6,181 nt of DNA, from NCBI GenBank assembly GCA_000715605.1, contig KL568613.1, forward strand, positions 10,286 to 16,466. Reading direction: 5' to 3'. The position numbers and the translations under genes were made by a program. This DNA is from Streptomyces speibonae. Lineage in GTDB: Bacteria > Actinomycetota > Actinomycetes > Streptomycetales > Streptomycetaceae. The notes beneath the pieces were generated by a model that was not told where the DNA came from, ran no database searches, and worked only from the letters and a program-made list of their open reading frames with translations. Positions within the stretch are counted from its first letter, which is position 1. Each line of letters begins with the position of its first letter. Positions 5,390 through 6,181 of the stretch are shown here, in pieces.

Positions 5390-6181
5390 TCAGGCCTTGA
5401 CCCGCGCCGCCGTTCGCAGTTCGGCGGCGAACGACGCGACGTCGTCCGTGGCCAGGTTGCCGCTGCCGCCCTTCTGCGCCGCGGCCAGGTCCAGCCCGTT
5501 GACCACGCCGTAGGTGCTGTAGTCGGCCCAGACGCACACCGGCATCTCGAGCTTCTGCTCGCCCTCGGTGATCGAGGCGGTCTGGCACTTCATGACCGCA
5601 CCGTCGAGACCGTTCGGCTCGACCGTCTCGGGGCTGCCCTTCCAGGTGACCGTCTCCGGCTCCCCCGCGTTGTCGCCGGTGTCCTTGGAGTTCTCGTGGG
5701 CGGTGGCGAAGCCCTTGTCGATGGTGGCCTCCGGGTCGCCGATCTCCCCGTAGGCGCCGTTGAACGCCATGGCCTTGCCCAGCTTGGTGGCCGAGCCGCT
5801 GGCGTAGGACGCCTTGACCACCGTGCCGTCCTCGATGCCGAGCTTCTTCAGGTCGGCGGCGGACTCGGTGCCCGCCGGGCCGCCGTCGTCCGAACCGTCG
5901 CCGCCCTTCTTGAACTCGCCGACCGAGGCCGGGGGCTCCAGCTTGTGCGGGCCGTCGTCCTCGAGGGCGCTCGCGCCGCCGCCCCCGCCGATTGCGAAGT
6001 ACACGCCGACACCGATGGCGGCCACGACCGCGACCGCGCCGACGATGATGGCGGCCTTCTTGCCGCCGCCGCCCGAGGCCGGGGGCTGGGGCGGCATGCC
6101 GTACGGGGCCTGCTGCCCGTAGGGCGGCTGCTGGCCGTACGGGGGCTGCTGCGGCGGCACTCCGGGCTGGCCCGGCTGCTG
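5390..6181 (-). CDS. Pro/Gln-rich single-pass membrane protein, partial (5' end outside window)
   Basis: The reading frame is open to the window edge, so the start is missing; the GTG at 6160 is an internal Val codon. Of the 263 visible residues, 1-40 form a low-complexity Pro/Gln/Gly/Tyr tail with three QQ(P/A)PYG repeats (11-28). Then come KK (41-42), one hydrophobic segment (about 43-64, ending VGVYFAI), a glycine/acidic linker, and a soluble domain to the C terminus. The positive charges before the segment suggest a cytosolic tail and an outer C-terminal domain. That domain has just two cysteines, Cys199 (MKCQT) and Cys216 ([15 protein letters not shown]), which could form a disulfide outside the cell. 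Small membrane-anchored proteins with a CVWAD motif are, as I recall, common and uncharacterised in Streptomyces. No function can be given. It converges on clpX. Confidence 0.8.
   Translation of the reverse strand, partial: QQPGQPGVPPQQPPYGQQPPYGQQAPYGMPPQPPASGGGGKKAAIIVGAVAVVAAIGVGVYFAIGGGGGASALEDDGPHKLEPPASVGEFKKGGDGSDDGGPAGTESAADLKKLGIEDGTVVKASYASGSATKLGKAMAFNGAYGEIGDPEATIDKGFATAHENSKDTGDNAGEPETVTWKGSPETVEPNGLDGAVMKCQTASITEGEQKLEMPVCVWADYSTYGVVNGLDLAAAQKGGSGNLATDDVASFAAELRTAARVKA
6098..6151 (-). repeat. Three 18-bp tandem repeats encoding QQ(P/A)PYG
   Basis: Three head-to-tail 18-bp units each begin CAGCAG and encode [12 protein letters not shown] and QQAPYG in the N-terminal tail of the membrane protein. 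The units differ at a few bases (mostly third positions), so they are probably old rather than a very recent expansion. The Pro/Gln bias continues to the window edge. Confidence 0.75.

Noticed and set aside
5411..5433. CGTTCGC/GCGAACG inverted arms resembling a ClgR site
   Set aside because: After GTTCGC the GCG comes six bases on, not five, and the site lies inside the 3' end of the minus-strand coding sequence, away from any promoter.

Overview
The very high G+C content, G/C-biased codon third positions, GTG starts behind AGGAG-like ribosome sites, U-tract-free GC-rich hairpin terminators and the gene order tig-clpP1-clpP2-clpX all point to a Streptomyces (or very close actinomycete) chromosome. 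The protein sequences look like ordinary Streptomyces housekeeping proteins. I see no transposase, phage gene, CRISPR array or other sign of transfer.

Layout: bases 1-212 hold no gene I can support. Then comes a tRNA-Gly(TCC) on the minus strand (345 to 275), followed on that strand by an unusually long perfect hairpin (213-269). A divergent tRNA-Pro(TGG) with an encoded CCA lies at 527-603. On the plus strand follow trigger factor (tig, 771-2165, own promoter and terminator), clpP1 (2393-3052), clpP2 (3165-3845) and clpX (4030-5316). A strong, probably two-way terminator (5334-5373) separates clpX from a convergent minus-strand membrane protein gene of unknown function that runs off the window at 6181.

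How the genes work together: trigger factor binds nascent chains at the ribosome exit, while ClpX unfolds tagged or damaged proteins and feeds them to the mixed ClpP1P2 peptidase. The window is therefore a protein folding and degradation locus next to two translation genes. The most informative parts are the spaces between genes. An exact match to the Streptomyces ClgR activator box lies upstream of clpP1, with a possible 13-codon leader ORF overlapping the clpP1 start. Two hairpins in tandem, one a 22-nt perfect palindrome, lie between clpP1 and clpP2. Before clpX there is a tandem-plus-inverted arrangement of a 10-bp motif that can form two mutually exclusive stems, then a second leader hairpin just upstream of the ribosome site. 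I do not see a wholly new system here; the candidates for something undescribed are these control elements.
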